This document shows, piece after piece, positions 26,020 through 38,100 of a DNA stretch of 64,000 nt. Position 1 is the first letter of the stretch; each line of letters begins with the position of its first letter. Where the stretch lies: assembly GCA_947471745.1 (NCBI GenBank), contig CANJKZ010000511.1, positions 1 through 64,000 of the forward strand. Reading direction: 5' to 3'. The notes under the pieces are model-generated. The model saw only the letters and a list, made by a program, of their open reading frames with translations. It did not search any database and was not told the DNA's origin. Origin of the DNA: Closterium sp. Naga37s-1 (Eukaryota; Streptophyta; Zygnematophyceae; Desmidiales; Closteriaceae). The position numbers were made by a program, and so were the translations under genes.

Positions 26020-26880
26020 GCACCTCCGTACTAGTGAGGCCCGCTTCCGTGCCGCTATGCCCGATGAGTTTCTTGCCACGAACCCCCCCCCGCTCTGGCT
26101 CACTCTCTACCACCTAGTCACCCGCCTCCCTGACACTCTGCGTGCAGTCAGGGATCACTTCCTAGCTCGCTGCCCCACTGAGCTCACCATTGCCCTCCTC
26201 GAGAAGGAACTACTTGCAGCTGAGGCTAGCATAGTCGCTGTAGGTGCCTCTCGTGGCGACCCCCGCACCCCTTTCTTTGAGGGGTGTTCCCCTTCCCCCC
26301 TTCTTCCCTCTGTAGCCTCTGCTGCTGCTGTCGACCTCCTTGGTGCTGAGAAGGTCGGGACTGCGTCCGCTTCGAGCTGGCGCCGCAGCGGCAAGGGCAA
26401 AGGGGGCAAGGGAGGCGGAGGTGACGGCGGGGGAGGCGGTGGTGGGGGCGGTGGCGGCGGTGGGGGTGGTGGTGGGGCTGGAGGGACTAGTGGCAGCGGT
26501 GGGGGTGGTGGCGGCAGCGGCGGGGGAGGTGGCAGGGGCGGGGGCGGTGGTGGGGGCGGCGGTGGACGCGGCGGCGGCAGGGGAGGGGGTGGTCGAGGAG
26601 GTGGCGGCGGTGGTGGTGGTCGTGGAGGCACTGGCAGTGGCCAGAGCCAGCAGCACACTCCGTCGCCCCAGGAGCTCCGTGAGTGGTACTCTCAGCACGG
26701 GGGGGGGGGGGTGGTCTTACCTGCACGTACGTCATCCGCACTGGTGACCGCACTGGTCAGACGTGTGGGAGGGCGCACACCACGCAGCGCTGCTTCTCCT
26801 GCCTCGACGACGCTTGGCGTACTCAGTTCCCTGATGCCACTGAGCTGCCCCGCTGGGCTGATCTGATGAAGAAAAACATT
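26020..26880 (+). CDS. Gag C-terminal part with poly-Gly tract and zinc-like motif, copia element 1 (fossil)
   Basis: Continues gag beyond the solo LTR (ARFRAAMPDEFLAT, then ELTIALLEKELLAAEAS). A GGC/GGT-rich stretch at about 26395-26640 encodes a long Gly-rich tract with Ser and Arg. Next comes an EWY motif (ELREWYSQHG, 26670-26700) and a Cys/His motif at 26714-26800: CTYVIRTGDRTGQTC, three residues, H, four residues, C. This replaces the usual CX2CX4HX4C knuckle. The homopolymeric G content makes this stretch prone to length change. Confidence 0.75.
26400..26640. repeat. GGC/GGT-rich simple-sequence tract
   Basis: About 240 bp of imperfect GGN codon repeats inside the gag C-terminal region of element 1. 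It explains the long Pro-rich and Ala/Val-rich frames seen on both strands, which are not separate genes. A G-run of about 12 bases follows near 26699-26710. Confidence 0.9.
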
Positions 26881-28520
26881 GATATCTATGCTCTAGACTT
26901 TGATGCTATTCTCACTGCCATGTATGTGATGTCTAATAGTGGAGAGGGTGCTCAGTACCTGCGTGTTCCGCCCGACCCGGGCATTCGGACCAGTGAGGCT
27001 GCCGCTCTAGGTGCTAGTGCGTCTGTTGCCCTAGGTGCTGGTGAGGCTGCCACTCCAGGTACTCGCGTGTCTGCTACCCCAGGTGCTGGTGAGGCTGCTG
27101 CTCTAGGTGCTAGTGAGTCTGCGCCCCCTGGTACTGAGTCGACTGAGGCACTGCACACCTTCACACTGGACTCAGGTGCTTCTCGCTGCTTCTTTCGTGA
27201 CCGCACTGCCCTTGAGCAGCTTGCTCGGCCAGTTGCTGTCTCCCTCGCTGACCCCTCTGGGGGTCCGGTCATTGCGACCTCCTCCACTGTCCTTCCTTGT
27301 CCTGCGGTCCTGTCGGGCACACTGTCATGTCTCCACCTCCCCTCGTTCTCTACGAACTTGGTGGCGGGTTGTGCGCTCCAGGACGGAGGTGTTCACCAGT
27401 TCACTCCTGCCTACGAGCGCGTGACACACTGCACGTGTGCTCGGACGGGCCGTCACCTGGCTACCTTCGCTCGGCAGCTGGGGTCGGACCTGTACACACT
27501 GACCACTGAGTCCCCTCAGGTAGCTGCGTCTGCGTCAGGTCAGCTGTCTGCCCCCTGCTCGTGTCGCTCTCTGGCGCACGAAACCGTCCTCTAGCACCAC
27601 CGACTTGGTCACCCGTCCGTGCAGCGCCTTCGTGCCATGCACAAACGGTACCTTGTCTCTGGCCTTCCCAGGGTTCTCCCTCCCCTCCCACCCTCGCCTG
27701 CTCCTCCCTGTCTTCCCTGTGTCGAGGGGCGGCAGCGCGCCGCTCCTCACTCCTCCTCGTTTCCCCCGACGACTGCTCCCTTGCAGACGCTCCACATGGA
27801 CGTGTGGGGCCCAGCCCGCGTCCGTGGTCAGGGTCAGGAGAGGTACTTCCTGATAGTTGTTGACGACTACTCGCGCTACACCACGGTCTTCCCCTTGCGC
27901 ACCAAGGGTGAGGTCCCTGATGTTTTGATCCCTTGGATCCGCGCTTCTCGTCTCCAGCTCAGCGAGCGTTTCCACTCGGACTTTCCTGTCCTACGCTTGC
28001 ACTCTGACAGAGGTGGTGAGTTCTCCTCCGACCTCTTGGCAGCCTACTGTGCCGAGCACGGCATCCGCCAGTCGTTCACGCTTCCGGCCTCTCCACAGCA
28101 GAATGGGGTTGCTGAGCGCCGCATTGGCTTGGTCATGGAGGTCGCTCGTACCTCCTTGATCCATGCGGCTGCCCCCCACTTTCTGTGGCCGTTTGCGGTC
28201 CGATACGCTGCGCATCAGCTCAACCTCTGGCCCCGTGTCTCCTTGCCGGAGACTTCCCCGACACTGCGTTGGACGGGAGAGGTTGGTGATGCGTCGCGTT
28301 TTCGGGTCTGGGGATCTCGAGCTTTTGTTCGCGATACGTCCGCGGACAAGCTCTCCTCCCGCGCTGTTCCTTGTGTCTTCCTTGGCTTTGTCCCGGACGC
28401 GTCTGGTTGGCAGTTTTACCACGCCACCTCGCGCCGTGTCCTGCCCTCTCAGGACGTCACCTTTGACGAGTCCGTGCCCTACTACCGCCTCTTCCCCTAC
28501 CGCACTGCCCCGCTCCCCCC
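26880..28520 (+). CDS. Protease and integrase region, copia element 1 (fossil)
   Basis: The protease motif LDSGASRCFFRD (about 27168-27203) matches the copia aspartic protease D-S/T-G signature. A pre-integrase region follows with HHRLGHPSVQRL (near 27595-27635) and CLPC (about 27710), the HHCC zinc-binding pattern. The integrase core shows MDVWGPARV (about 27795), LHSDRGGEFSS (about 28000) and QQNGVAERRIG (about 28095), giving the D, D, E triad. WGSRAFV and CVFLGF follow as in copia integrases. The enzyme would insert cDNA in the nucleus. The region is a fossil: not all of it is in one open frame. Confidence 0.9.
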
Positions 28521-29620
28521 CCCGCCTCTCTTCCTCGCGCCAGGTGCTGCTATGGTAGACCCCCTCCCCCCTCAGGGTGCCGCTCCCTCAGGTGTGTCCC
28601 AGGTAGACCCGGTTGAGCCTGTCGAGGTAGCTGTCGACTCTCGTCCTGCCAGGGGTGCTGAGCCTGAGCGTGCGGAGCCTGGGGTTGCGGAGTCTGGGGG
28701 TGCTGAGCCTGGGGGTGCGGGGTCTGGGGGTGCGGAGCCTGGGGGTGCGGAGCCTGGGGGTGCGGAGCCTGGGGTTGCGGAGTCTGGGGGTGCTGAGCCT
28801 GGGGGTGCGGAGCCTGCGGGTGCTGAGTCTGGGGGTGCTGAGTCTGGGGGTGCTGAGTCTGGAGGTGCTGAGCCTGGGAGTGCTACACCTGGAGGAGCTC
28901 TCTCCTCACTGCAGCTGCGTGAGTGGTACTTACAGTACTGCAGCCTCAAGAGAGGTGCTTCTGGAGCTAGGAGTGCTGCTGGAGCTGGTGCTACTGCTTC
29001 CCCTCCTAGGCGGGAGCTGCCCTCTCCTCAGCGGCTCCGAGAGTGGTACGCGCGGCGCTGCAGTCTCCGGAGTGGCACTCCTAGTGTCGCTGGTACTACT
29101 GGAGGTGCTGCTGGTGCTGGTGCTGCTGACGCTGCTGGAGGTGCTGCTGGTGCTGGTGGTACTGCTGGAGCTGCTGGAGGTACTTCTGGTACTGGGGCTG
29201 CTGGAGCTGCTGGAGCTGCTGCTGGTGCTGAGGACCCGGGAGTTGGAGCTGCTGCTGGTGCTGCGGACCCGGGCGTTGGAGCTGCTGCTGGTGCTGCGGA
29301 CCCTGGAGTTGGAGCTGCTGCTGGTGCTGCAGACCCTGGAGTTGGAGCTGCTGCTGGAGCTGAGGACACTGGAGTTGGAGCTGCTGCTGGTGCTGCGGAC
29401 CCGGGAGCTGGTGCTGCTGGTGTAGCTGGAGACCCTGGAGCTGGAGGTACTGGTGGTGCCTCTGCTGGTTCTGGAGGTGCTGCGCGGCCGCGGCCGTACT
29501 TCGTTCCGCTCCTTCAGCAGGTTCTTGGTCAGCCGCCTCCCCCTAGTCCTGCTCCCTCCTTAGAGTGTCCTCCGCCTGTCCAGTCTGCCTGCCTCGCCAC
29601 TCCCTGGTCCTTCTCCTTAC
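28520..29620 (+). repeat. Gly/Ala/Glu/Pro coding repeats between integrase and RT, element 1
   Basis: At 28655-28890 tandem 15-bp units (GGTGCGGAGCCTGGG) encode GGAEP repeats. At 29090-29460 units encode GAAAGAADPGVG-like repeats. The two arrays are separated by EWY motifs (LQLREWYLQYC near 28910 and PQRLREWYARRC near 29030). The analogous linker in element 3 has the same kinds of repeats in different numbers, so the linker is fast-evolving. Confidence 0.85.
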
Positions 29621-30169
29621 ACTGGTCCGACAGGCGGTCTCACTGAGCGTCGTGAGCCTGAGTCTCGTCCTGTGTCGCCAGAGTCTCGGTCTGCGTCGCC
29701 TGTTCGTGCTGCTCGCACTGGTCGTCGTGTCCCGCGTCAGCGTCCACCTGCTGTCCCAGGCACTCACCAGATGGCGCTTCGTCCTTCCACTGCTCCTCAG
29801 CGTGTCCCTCTGCCGTCTCCTCCTGCGTCCTCTCTTCCTGCTCTTACTGACCCGGAGTCTGACTCCCTTCGTGCTGCCAGTCCTACTGTCACGCGTCTCC
29901 TCGCCACTGTTGTCACTGACCCTACCTTTGAGTCCTCTGCTGCGTCTGCTCTAGTCGCTGAGTTAGTTGACTTTGCTGCCGCTTGTCGTCTAGACTACGC
30001 CACTAGCCTTGTTGCTGAGTCTGAGTCTGTCTGTCCTCCGTCCGTCGGGGGTGAGTGTGCTCTTGGCACGGACGTCCTTGAGGACAGGCAGGAGGAGTTT
30101 GAGTGCTTTGCCGCTGCTTTGCCTCATCTCGTGTCCATGCTGGTTGCCCCTGAGGGAGACCCGGATGCT

Positions 30170-31756
30170 CCAGACATCCCGACCCCGCGCTCTTACGCTG
30201 AGGCGATCGCGGGAGAGTACTCCTCTCAGTGGCAGACAGCCATGGACGCAGAGATGGCTTCTTGGAAGTCCACAGGCACCTACGTCGACGAGGTTCCCCC
30301 ACCTGGGGCGAACATCGTCAGTGGCATGTGGATTTTCAGGGTGAAGCGGCCGCCGGGTTCTCCGCCTGTCTTCAAGGCGCGTTACGTTGCACGAGGCTTC
30401 AGTCAGCGAGAGGGAGTTGACTTCTTCCAGACCTTCTCCCCGACCCCGAAGATGACCACTCTTCGGGTTCTTCTGCACGTCGCCGCTCAGCGTGACTACG
30501 AGCTCCACTCTCTTGACTTCAGCACTGCTTTCCTACAGGGCAGCCTGCACGAGGAGATCTGGCTGCGCCGCCCACCTGGCTTCACTGGGTCGTTCCCTCC
30601 TGGTACCCAGTGGAGTCTCCGGCGGCCAGTCTACGGTCTCCGACAGGCGCCGCGTGAGTGGCACGACACACTGAGAACTACACTTGCGGCTCTTGGGTTC
30701 GCTCCTTCTACTGCTGACCCGTCGCTATTTCTACGCACCGATACTTCGCTGCCGCCGTTCTACATCCTCGTGTACGTCGACGACTTGGTCTTTGCCACTG
30801 CTGACACTACGGCACTCGCCCACGTGAAGTCGGAGCTGCAGAAGAGACACACGTGCACAGACCTGGGTGAACTGACAAGCTATCTTGGCTTGCGGATCAC
30901 CCGGGACAGAGCACGGCGCACCATCACCTTGACTCAGTCACACATGGTGCAGCAGGTCCTTCAGCGCTTCCGCTTCACGTACTCCTCGCCTCAGCCCACT
31001 CCTCTGCCTACCAGTCACTCGCTCTCAGCTCTGCCTTCGGATAAGTCCGTAGAGCCGAGTGGCCCGTATCCAGAGCTTGTGGGCTGCCTCATGTACCTGA
31101 TGACCTGCACTCGACCTGACCTTGCATACCCTCTTAGCATCCTTGCACGCTATGTCGCTCCTGGTCGTCACCGGAAGGAGCACATGGATGCCGCTAAGAG
31201 GGTGTTGCGCTACTTGTGCAGTACGTCGGGCATGGGGCTAGTGCTTGGAGGACGAGACCGAGTTGTACTCACTGGGCACTCAGACGCTTCTTGGGCTGAC
31301 GACCAGGCTACTCAGCGGTCGTCTCAGGGTTACACCTTCAGCCTTGGCTCTGGTTCAGTTTCTTGGCGTTCTACACGCTCGTCTTCTGTTCTCAGCTCCA
31401 GTTGTGAGGCTGAGATCTACGCCATAGCCATGGCTGCACAGGAGTTACGCTGGCTCACCTACCTGCTGACCGACTTGGGAGAGCGGCCTCGTTCTCCTCC
31501 AGTCCTGTACGTCGACAACAAGGCTGCCATTGCCTTGTGTGAGGAGCACAGACTGGAGAACAGAACGAAGCATATCGCTCTGCGCTACTTCCTTGCTCGA
31601 GAGCTGCAGCAGCGCGGTCAGCTTTTTTTGCGTTACGTGGCCACTCGGGCCAACACTGCTGATGTGTTCACCAAGGCGCTTCAGCCTTGTGACTATCAGC
31701 GCTTCTGTACAGTTCTAGGCCTTGTGCCTACTGTGCCTCACTTGCTTACTTCTTGA
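30170..31756 (+). CDS. Reverse transcriptase and RNase H, copia element 1 (fossil)
   Basis: RVT_2-type polymerase. It opens with PRSYAEAIAGEYSSQW, then WIFRVKR, ARYVARGFSQREGVDF, LDFSTAFLQGSLHEEI, VYGLRQAPREWH and the catalytic YVDDLVFAT (about 30775). YLGLRITRD and CLMYLMTCTRPDLAY follow. The RNase H part has GHSDASWADD (about 31275), SSSCEAEIYAIA (about 31395), YVDNKAAIALCEEHRLENR (about 31510) and the C-terminal HIALRYFLARE and ADVFTKAL motifs. It ends at a stop by 31756. Very close to the matching region of element 3. Confidence 0.93.
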   Translation, partial: PDIPTPRSYAEAIAGEYSSQWQTAMDAEMASWKSTGTYVDEVPPPGANIVSGMWIFRVKRPPGSPPVFKARYVARGFSQREGVDFFQTFSPTPKMTTLRVLLHVAAQRDYELHSLDFSTAFLQGSLHEEIWLRRPPGFTGSFPPGTQWSLRRPVYGLRQAPREWHDTLRTTLAALGFAPSTADPSLFLRTDTSLPPFYILVYVDDLVFATADTTALAHVKSELQKRHTCTDLGELTSYLGLRITRDRARRTITLTQSHMVQQVLQRFRFTYSSPQPTPLPTSHSLSALPSDKSVEPSGPYPELVGCLMYLMTCTRPDLAYPLSILARYVAPGRHRKEHMDAAKRVLRYLCSTSGMGLVLGGRDRVVLTGHSDASWADDQATQRSSQGYTFSLGSGSVSWRSTRSSSVLSSSCEAEIYAIAMAAQELRWLTYLLTDLGERPRSPPVLYVDNKAAIALCEEHRLENRTKHIALRYFLARELQQRGQLFLRYVATRANTADVFTKALQPCDYQRFCTVLGLVPTVPHLLTS

Positions 31757-31989
31757 CTCTGCTTGTACAGTGATCTCTACATATATACCTGCATGTTTAC
31801 TCTTGCTAGGTTGTGATCACTGTACCTCTTGTTCTATTATCAAACTGCATGTGAACTGGTCTTGTGACCACTTGCTTGTGCTCGGAATTTGTGTGGTATC
31901 CTTGAGATCCACCCTGAGCTTGTCTTGCTTTGCTTTGCTTTGACTGGTCTTGTGACCCCTTGCTCTCCCCCACTTCGCCTATCGGGGTG
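31757..31989 (+). other. 3' untranslated region of copia element 1
   Basis: 233 bp between the RNase H stop and the 3' LTR. It is T/C-rich and less GC-rich than the coding part. No obvious polypurine tract is seen; the bases just before the LTR read ATCGGGG, then TG. Confidence 0.7.
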
Positions 31990-32116
31990 TGTCAAACATT
32001 ATATATGTTGTAGTTGTTTAGGCTACAGTGGGTTAGCCTTTAGGGGGTACACAATTCTAGGGTTAGGTATTTGTACTCTCACTTCTTTCTAGTCCAACCA
32101 CTTCTTCTTTCTAACA
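31990..32116 (+). repeat. 3' LTR of copia element 1
   Basis: 127 bp, matching the 5' LTR with one base difference (TATTTGTACT against TATGTGTACT). It is followed by the TGACG target duplication and then uninterrupted satellite. Confidence 0.95.
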
Positions 32117-35100
32117 TGACGGCTGTGCCTGCCGAGATGACGGCCGTGCGTGCCCACAAATGCTAAGGAAGCGCATGGATCCCTATAGGCATAGGGAAAA
32201 GCATCAACGATGTTGTTGCATATTCGGGTGGCTCATGTTCAAATACACCTTCCAGAGCAACTTCAGCTTGGTTCGCGCGCACAAAAAAATTCGGCGGCCG
32301 CGATGACGGCCGAGCCTGCCGACAAATGCTAAGGAAGCGCATGGATCCCTATAGGCGTAGGGAAAAACATCAATGACCCAAATGGTGTTGCATAATCGGG
32401 TGGCACATGTTCAAATACACCTACTAGGCCAACTTCAGCTTGGTTCGCGTGCACAGAAAAGTTCGGCGCCCGCGATGACGGCCGTGCCTGCCCACAAATG
32501 CTAAAGAAGCGCATGGATCCCTATAGGCGCAGAGAAAGGCATCCAGCGACCTGAATGTTGTTGCATATTCGTGTGGCCCATCGTCAAAAACACCTTCCAG
32601 AGCAATTTCAGCTTGGTTCGCACGCACGGAAAAGTTCGGCGCCCGCGATGACGGTCGTGCCTACCGACAAATGCTAAGGAAGCGATGGATCCCTATAGGC
32701 GCAGGGAAAAGCATCCAACGACCCGAATGTTGTTGCATATTCGGGTGGCCCATGTTCAAAAACACCTTCCAGAGCAACTTCAGCTTGGTTCGCGCGCACG
32801 GAAAATTCCGGCGCCCGCGACGACGGCCGTGCCTGCCGACAAATGCTAAGGAAGCGCATGGATCCCTATAGGCGCAGGGAAAAGCATCCAACGACCCGAA
32901 TGTTGTTGCATATTCGGGTGGCCCATGTTCAAAAACATTATCTAGAGCAACTTCAGCTTGGTTCGCGCGCACGGAAAACTTCGGCGGCCGCGATGACGGC
33001 CGTGCCTGCCCACAAATGCTAAGGAAGCGCATGGATCCCAATAGGCGCAGGGAAAAGCATCCAACCACCAGAATGTTGTTGCATATTCGGGTGGCCCATG
33101 TTCAAGAACACCTTCCAGAGCAACTTCAGATTGGTTCGCGCGCACAGAAAAGTTCGGCGCCCGCGATGACGGCCGTGCATGCCGACAAATGCTAAGGAAG
33201 CGCACGGAACAACCCAAATGTTGTTGCATATTCGGGTGGCCCATGTTCAAAAACACCTTCCAGAGCAATTTCAGATTGGTTCGCGCGCACAGAAAAGTTC
33301 GGCGCCCGCGATGACGGCCGTGCCTGCCGACAAATGCTAAGGAAGTGTGTGGATCCCTATAGGCGTAGGGGAAAGCATCGAACGACCCGAATGTTGTTGC
33401 ATATTTGGGTGGCCCATGTTCAAATACACCTACCAGAGCAACTTCAGCTTGGTTCGCGCGCACAGAAAAGTTCGGCGCCCGCGATGACGGCTGTGGCTGC
33501 TGAGATGACAGTCGTGCGTGCCCACAAATGCTAAGGAAGTGCATGGATCCCTATAGGCGCAGGGAAAAGCATCAATGACCCAAATGGTGTTGCATATTCG
33601 GGTGGCCCATGTTCAAGTACACCTATCAGAGCAAATTCAGCTTGGTTTGCGTGCACAGAAAAGTTCGGCGCCCGCGATGACGGCCGTGCCTGCCCACAAA
33701 TGCTAAGGAAGCGCATGGATCCCTATAGGCCCATGTTCAAGTACACCTAACAGAGCAAGTTCAGCTTGGTTCGCGTGCACAGAAAAGTTCGGCGGCCGCG
33801 ATGACGGCCGTGCCTGCCCACAAATGCTAAGAAAGCGCAAGGATCCCTTCAGGCGTAGGGAAAAGTATCGAACAACCCGAACGTTGTTGCATATTCGGAT
33901 GACCCATGTTCAAGTACACCTTCCAGAGCAACTTCAGCTTGGTTCGCGCGCATAGAGAAGTTCGGCGGCCGCGATGACGACCGTGCCTGCCCACAAATGC
34001 TAAGGAAACGCATGGATCCCTAGAGGCATAGGGAAAAGCATCGAAATCCCGAATGTTGTTGCATATTCGAGTGACCCATGTTCAAGTACACCTTCCAGAG
34101 CAACTTCAGATTGGTTCGCGCGCACAGAAAGGTTCGGCGCCCGCGATGGCGGCCGTGCCTGCCGACAAATGCTAAGGAAGCGCATGGATCCCTATAGGCG
34201 TAGGGAAAAGCATCGAACGACCCAAATGTTGTTGCATATTCGGGTGGCCCATGTTCAAATACACCTTCCAGAGCAACTTCAGCTTGGTTCGCGCGCACAG
34301 AGAAGTTCGGCGGCCGCGATGACGGCCGTGCCTGCCGACAAATGCAAAGGAAGCGCATGGATCCCTATAGGCGTAGGGAAAAGCATGCAACGACCCGAAT
34401 GTTGTTGCATATTCGGGTGGCCCATGTTCAAATACACCTTCCAGAGCAACTTCAGCTTGGTTCGCGCGCACAGAGAAGTTCGGCGCCCGCGATGGCGGCC
34501 GTGTCTGCCGACAAATGCTAAGGAAGTGCATGGATCCCTATAGGCATAGGGAAAAGCATGCAACGACCCAAATGTTGTTGCATATTTGGGTGGCCCATGT
34601 TCAAATACACCTTCCAGAGCAACTTCGGCTTGGTTCGCGCGCACAGAGAAGTTCGGCGCTCGCGATGACGGCCGTGCCTGCCTACAAATGCTAAGGAAGC
34701 GCACGGAACAACCTGAATGTTGTTGCATATTCGGGTGGCCCATGTTCAAATACACCATCCAGAGCAACTTCAGCTTGGTTCGCGCGCACAGAGAAGTTCA
34801 GCGCCCGCGATGGCGGTCGTGCCTGCCCACAAATGCTAAGGAAGCGCATGGATCTCTATAGGCGTAGGGAAAAGCATCCAACGACCCGAATATTGTTGCC
34901 TATTCGAGTGGCCCATGTTCAAATACACCTTCCAGAGCAACTTCAGATTGGTTTGTGCGCACAGAAAATTTCGGCGCCCGCGATGGCGGCCATGCCTGCC
35001 CACAGATGCTAAGGAAGCGCATGGATCCCTATAGGTGTAGAGAAAGGCATCCACGACCCGAATGCTGTTGCATATTCGGGTGGCCCATGTTCAAATACAC

Positions 35101-38100
35101 CTTTTAAAGCAACTTCAGAGAGCAACTTCAGATTGGTTCGCGGGCACAGAAAAGTTCGGCGCCCGCGATGTCGGCCATGCCTGCCGACAAATGCTAAGGA
35201 AGCGCATGGATCCCTATAGGCGTAGGGAAAAGCATCTAACGACCCGAATGTTGTTGCATATTTGGGTGGCCCATGTTCAAATACACCTACCAGAGCAGCT
35301 TCAGCTTGGTTCGCGCGCACAAAAACGTTTGGCGCCCGCGATGATGGCTGTGCCTGCCGAGATGACGGCCGTGCGTGCCCACAAATGCTAAGTAAGCGCA
35401 TGGATCCCTATAGGCATAGGGAAAAGCATCAACGACCCGAATGTTGTTGCATATTCGGGTGGCCCATGTTCAAATACACCTTCCAGAGCAACTTCAGCTT
35501 GGTTCGCGTGCACAGAGAAGTTCGGCGCCCGCGATGGCGGCCGTGTCTGCCGACAAATGCTAAGGAAGTGCATGGATCCCTATAGGCATAGGGAAAAGCA
35601 TGCAACGACCCAAATGTTGTTGCATATTCGGGTGGCCCATGTTCAAATACACCTTCCAGAGCAACTTCGGCTTGGTTCGCGCGCACAGAGAAGTTCGGCG
35701 CTCGTGATGACGGCCGTGCCTGCCTACAAATGCTAAGGAAGCGCACGGAACAACCCGAATGTTGTTGCATATTCGGGTGGCCCATGTTCAAATACACCAT
35801 CCAGAGCAACTTCAGCTTGGTTCGCGCGCACAGAGAAGTTCAGCGCCCGCGATGGCGGCCGTGCCTGCCCACAAATGCTAAGGAAGCGCATGGATCTCTA
35901 TAGGCGTAGGGAAAAGCATCCAACGACCCGAATATTGTTGCCTATTCGAGTGGCCCATGTTCAAATACACCTTCCAGAGCAACTTCAAATTGGTTTGTGC
36001 GCACAGAAAATTTCGGCGCCCGCGATGGCGGCCATGCCTGCCCACAGATGCTAAGGAAGCGCATGGATCCCTATAGGTGTAGAGAAAGGCATCCACGACC
36101 CGAATGCTGTTGCATATTCGGGTGGCCCATGTTCAAATACACCTTTTAAAGCAACTTCATAGAGCAACTTCAGATTGGTTCGCGGGCACAGAAAAGTTCG
36201 GCGCCCGCGATGTCGGCCATGCCTGCCGACAAATGCTAAGGAAGCGCATGGATCCCTATAGGCGTAGGGAAAAGCATCTAACGACCCGAATGTTGTTGCA
36301 TATTTGGGTGGCCCATGTTCAAATACACCTACCAGAGCAGCTTCAGCTTGGTTCGCGCGCACAAAAACGTTTGGCGCCCGCGATGATGGCTGTGCCTGCC
36401 GAGATGACGGCCGTGCGTGCCCACAAATGCTAAGGAAGCGCATGGATCCCTATAGGCATAGGGAAAAGCATCAACGACCCGAATGTTGTTGCATATTCGG
36501 GTGGCTCATGTTCAAATACACCTTCCAGAGCAACTTCAGCTTGGTTCGCGCGCACAAAAAAGTTCGGCGGCCGCGATGACGGCCGAGCCTGCCGACAAAT
36601 GCTAAGGAAGCGCATGGATCCCTATAGGCGTAGGGAAAAACATCAATGACCCAAATGGTGTTGCATAATCGGGTGGCCCATGTTCAAATACACCTACTAG
36701 ACCAACTTCAGCTTGGTTCGCGTGCACAGAAAAGTTCGGCGCCCGCGATGACGGCCGTGCCTGCCCACAAATGCTAAAGAAGTGCATGGATCCCTATAGG
36801 CGCAGAGAAAGGCATCCAGCGACCCGAATGTTGTTGCATATTCGTGTGGCCCATCGTCAAAAACACCTTCCAGAGCAATTTCAGCTTAGTTCGTACGCAC
36901 GGAAAAGTTCGGCGCCCGCGATGACGGTCGTGCCTACCGACAAATGCTAAGGAAGCGATGGATCCCTATAGGCGCAGGGAAAAGCATCCAACGACCCGAA
37001 TGTTGTTGCATATTCGGGTGGCCCATGTTCAAAAACACCTTCCAGAGCAACTTCAGCTTGGTTCGCGCGCACGGAAAATTCCGGCGCCCGCGACGACGGC
37101 CGTGCCTGCCGACAAATGCTAAGGAAGAGCATGGATCCCTATAGGCGCAGGGAAAAGCATCCAACGACCCGATTGTTGTTGCATATTCGGGTGGCCCATG
37201 TTCAAAAACATTATCTAGAGCAACTTCAGCTTGGTTCGCGCGCACGGAAAACTTCGGCGGCCGCGATGACGGCCGTGCCTTCCCACAAATGCTAAGGAAG
37301 CGCATGGATCCCAATAGGCGCAGGGAAAAGCATCCAACCACCAGAATGTTGTTGCATATTCGGGTGGCCCATGTTCAAGAACACCTTCCAGAGCAACTTC
37401 AGATTGGTTCGCGCGCACAGAAAAGTTCGGCGCCCGCGATGACGGCCGTGCATGCCGACAAATTCTAAGGAAGCGCACGGAACAACCCGAATGTTGTTGC
37501 ATATTCGGGTGGCCCATGTTCAAAAACACCTTCCAGAGCAATTTCAGATTGGTTCGCGCGCACAGAAAAGTTCGGCGCCCGCGATGACGGCCGTGCCTGC
37601 CGACAAATTCTAAGGAAGTGTGTGGATCCCTATAGGCGTAGGGGAAAGCATCGAACGACCCGAATGTTGTTGCATATTTGGGTGGCCCATGTTCAAATAC
37701 ACCTACCAGAGCAACTTCAGCTTGGTTCGCGCGCACAGAAAAGTTCGGCGCCCGCGATGACGGCTGTGGCTGCTGAGATGACAGTCGTGCGTGCCCACAA
37801 ATGCTAAGGAAGCGCAAGGATCCCTATAGGCGTAGGGAAAAGCATGCAACGACCCGAATGTTGTTGCATATTCGGGTGGCCCATGTTCAAATACACCTTC
37901 CAGAGCAACTTCAGCTTGGTTCGCGTGCACAGAGAAGTTCGGCGCCCGCGATGGCGGCCGTGCCTGCCGACAAATGCTAAGGAAGTGCATGGATCCCTAT
38001 AGGCGTAGGGAAAAGCATGCAACGCATGGATCCCTATAGGCGTAGGGAAAAGCATGCAACAACCTGAATGTTGTTGCATATTCGGGTGGCCCAGGTTCAA

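Larger units (their letters stand above)
23851..32116 (+). mobile_element. Copia element 1 (127-bp LTRs), fossil, inserted in satellite
   Basis: Ty1/copia-type LTR retrotransposon. It has identical-length 127-bp LTRs (TGTCAAACAT...TCTAACA) and a 5-bp target-site duplication TGACG at 23846-23850 and 32117-32121. A primer-binding-like site follows the 5' LTR. The order is gag, protease, integrase, reverse transcriptase, RNase H, as in Ty1/copia. The two LTRs differ by one base in 127, so the insertion is young. It also carries a nested solo LTR of another copia family in gag. Apart from that insertion it is broken by roughly three or four reading-frame breaks, so it is probably not autonomous now. 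Confidence 0.95.

Noticed and set aside
26155-26753. Pro-rich and Ala/Thr-rich frames opposite the gag Gly tract
   Set aside because: They are antisense or phase-shifted readings of the GGC/GGT repeat.
28572-29425. Long antisense or phase-shifted frames across the integrase-RT linker
   Set aside because: They are shadows of the tandem GGAEP and Gly/Ala coding repeats and have no independent motifs.
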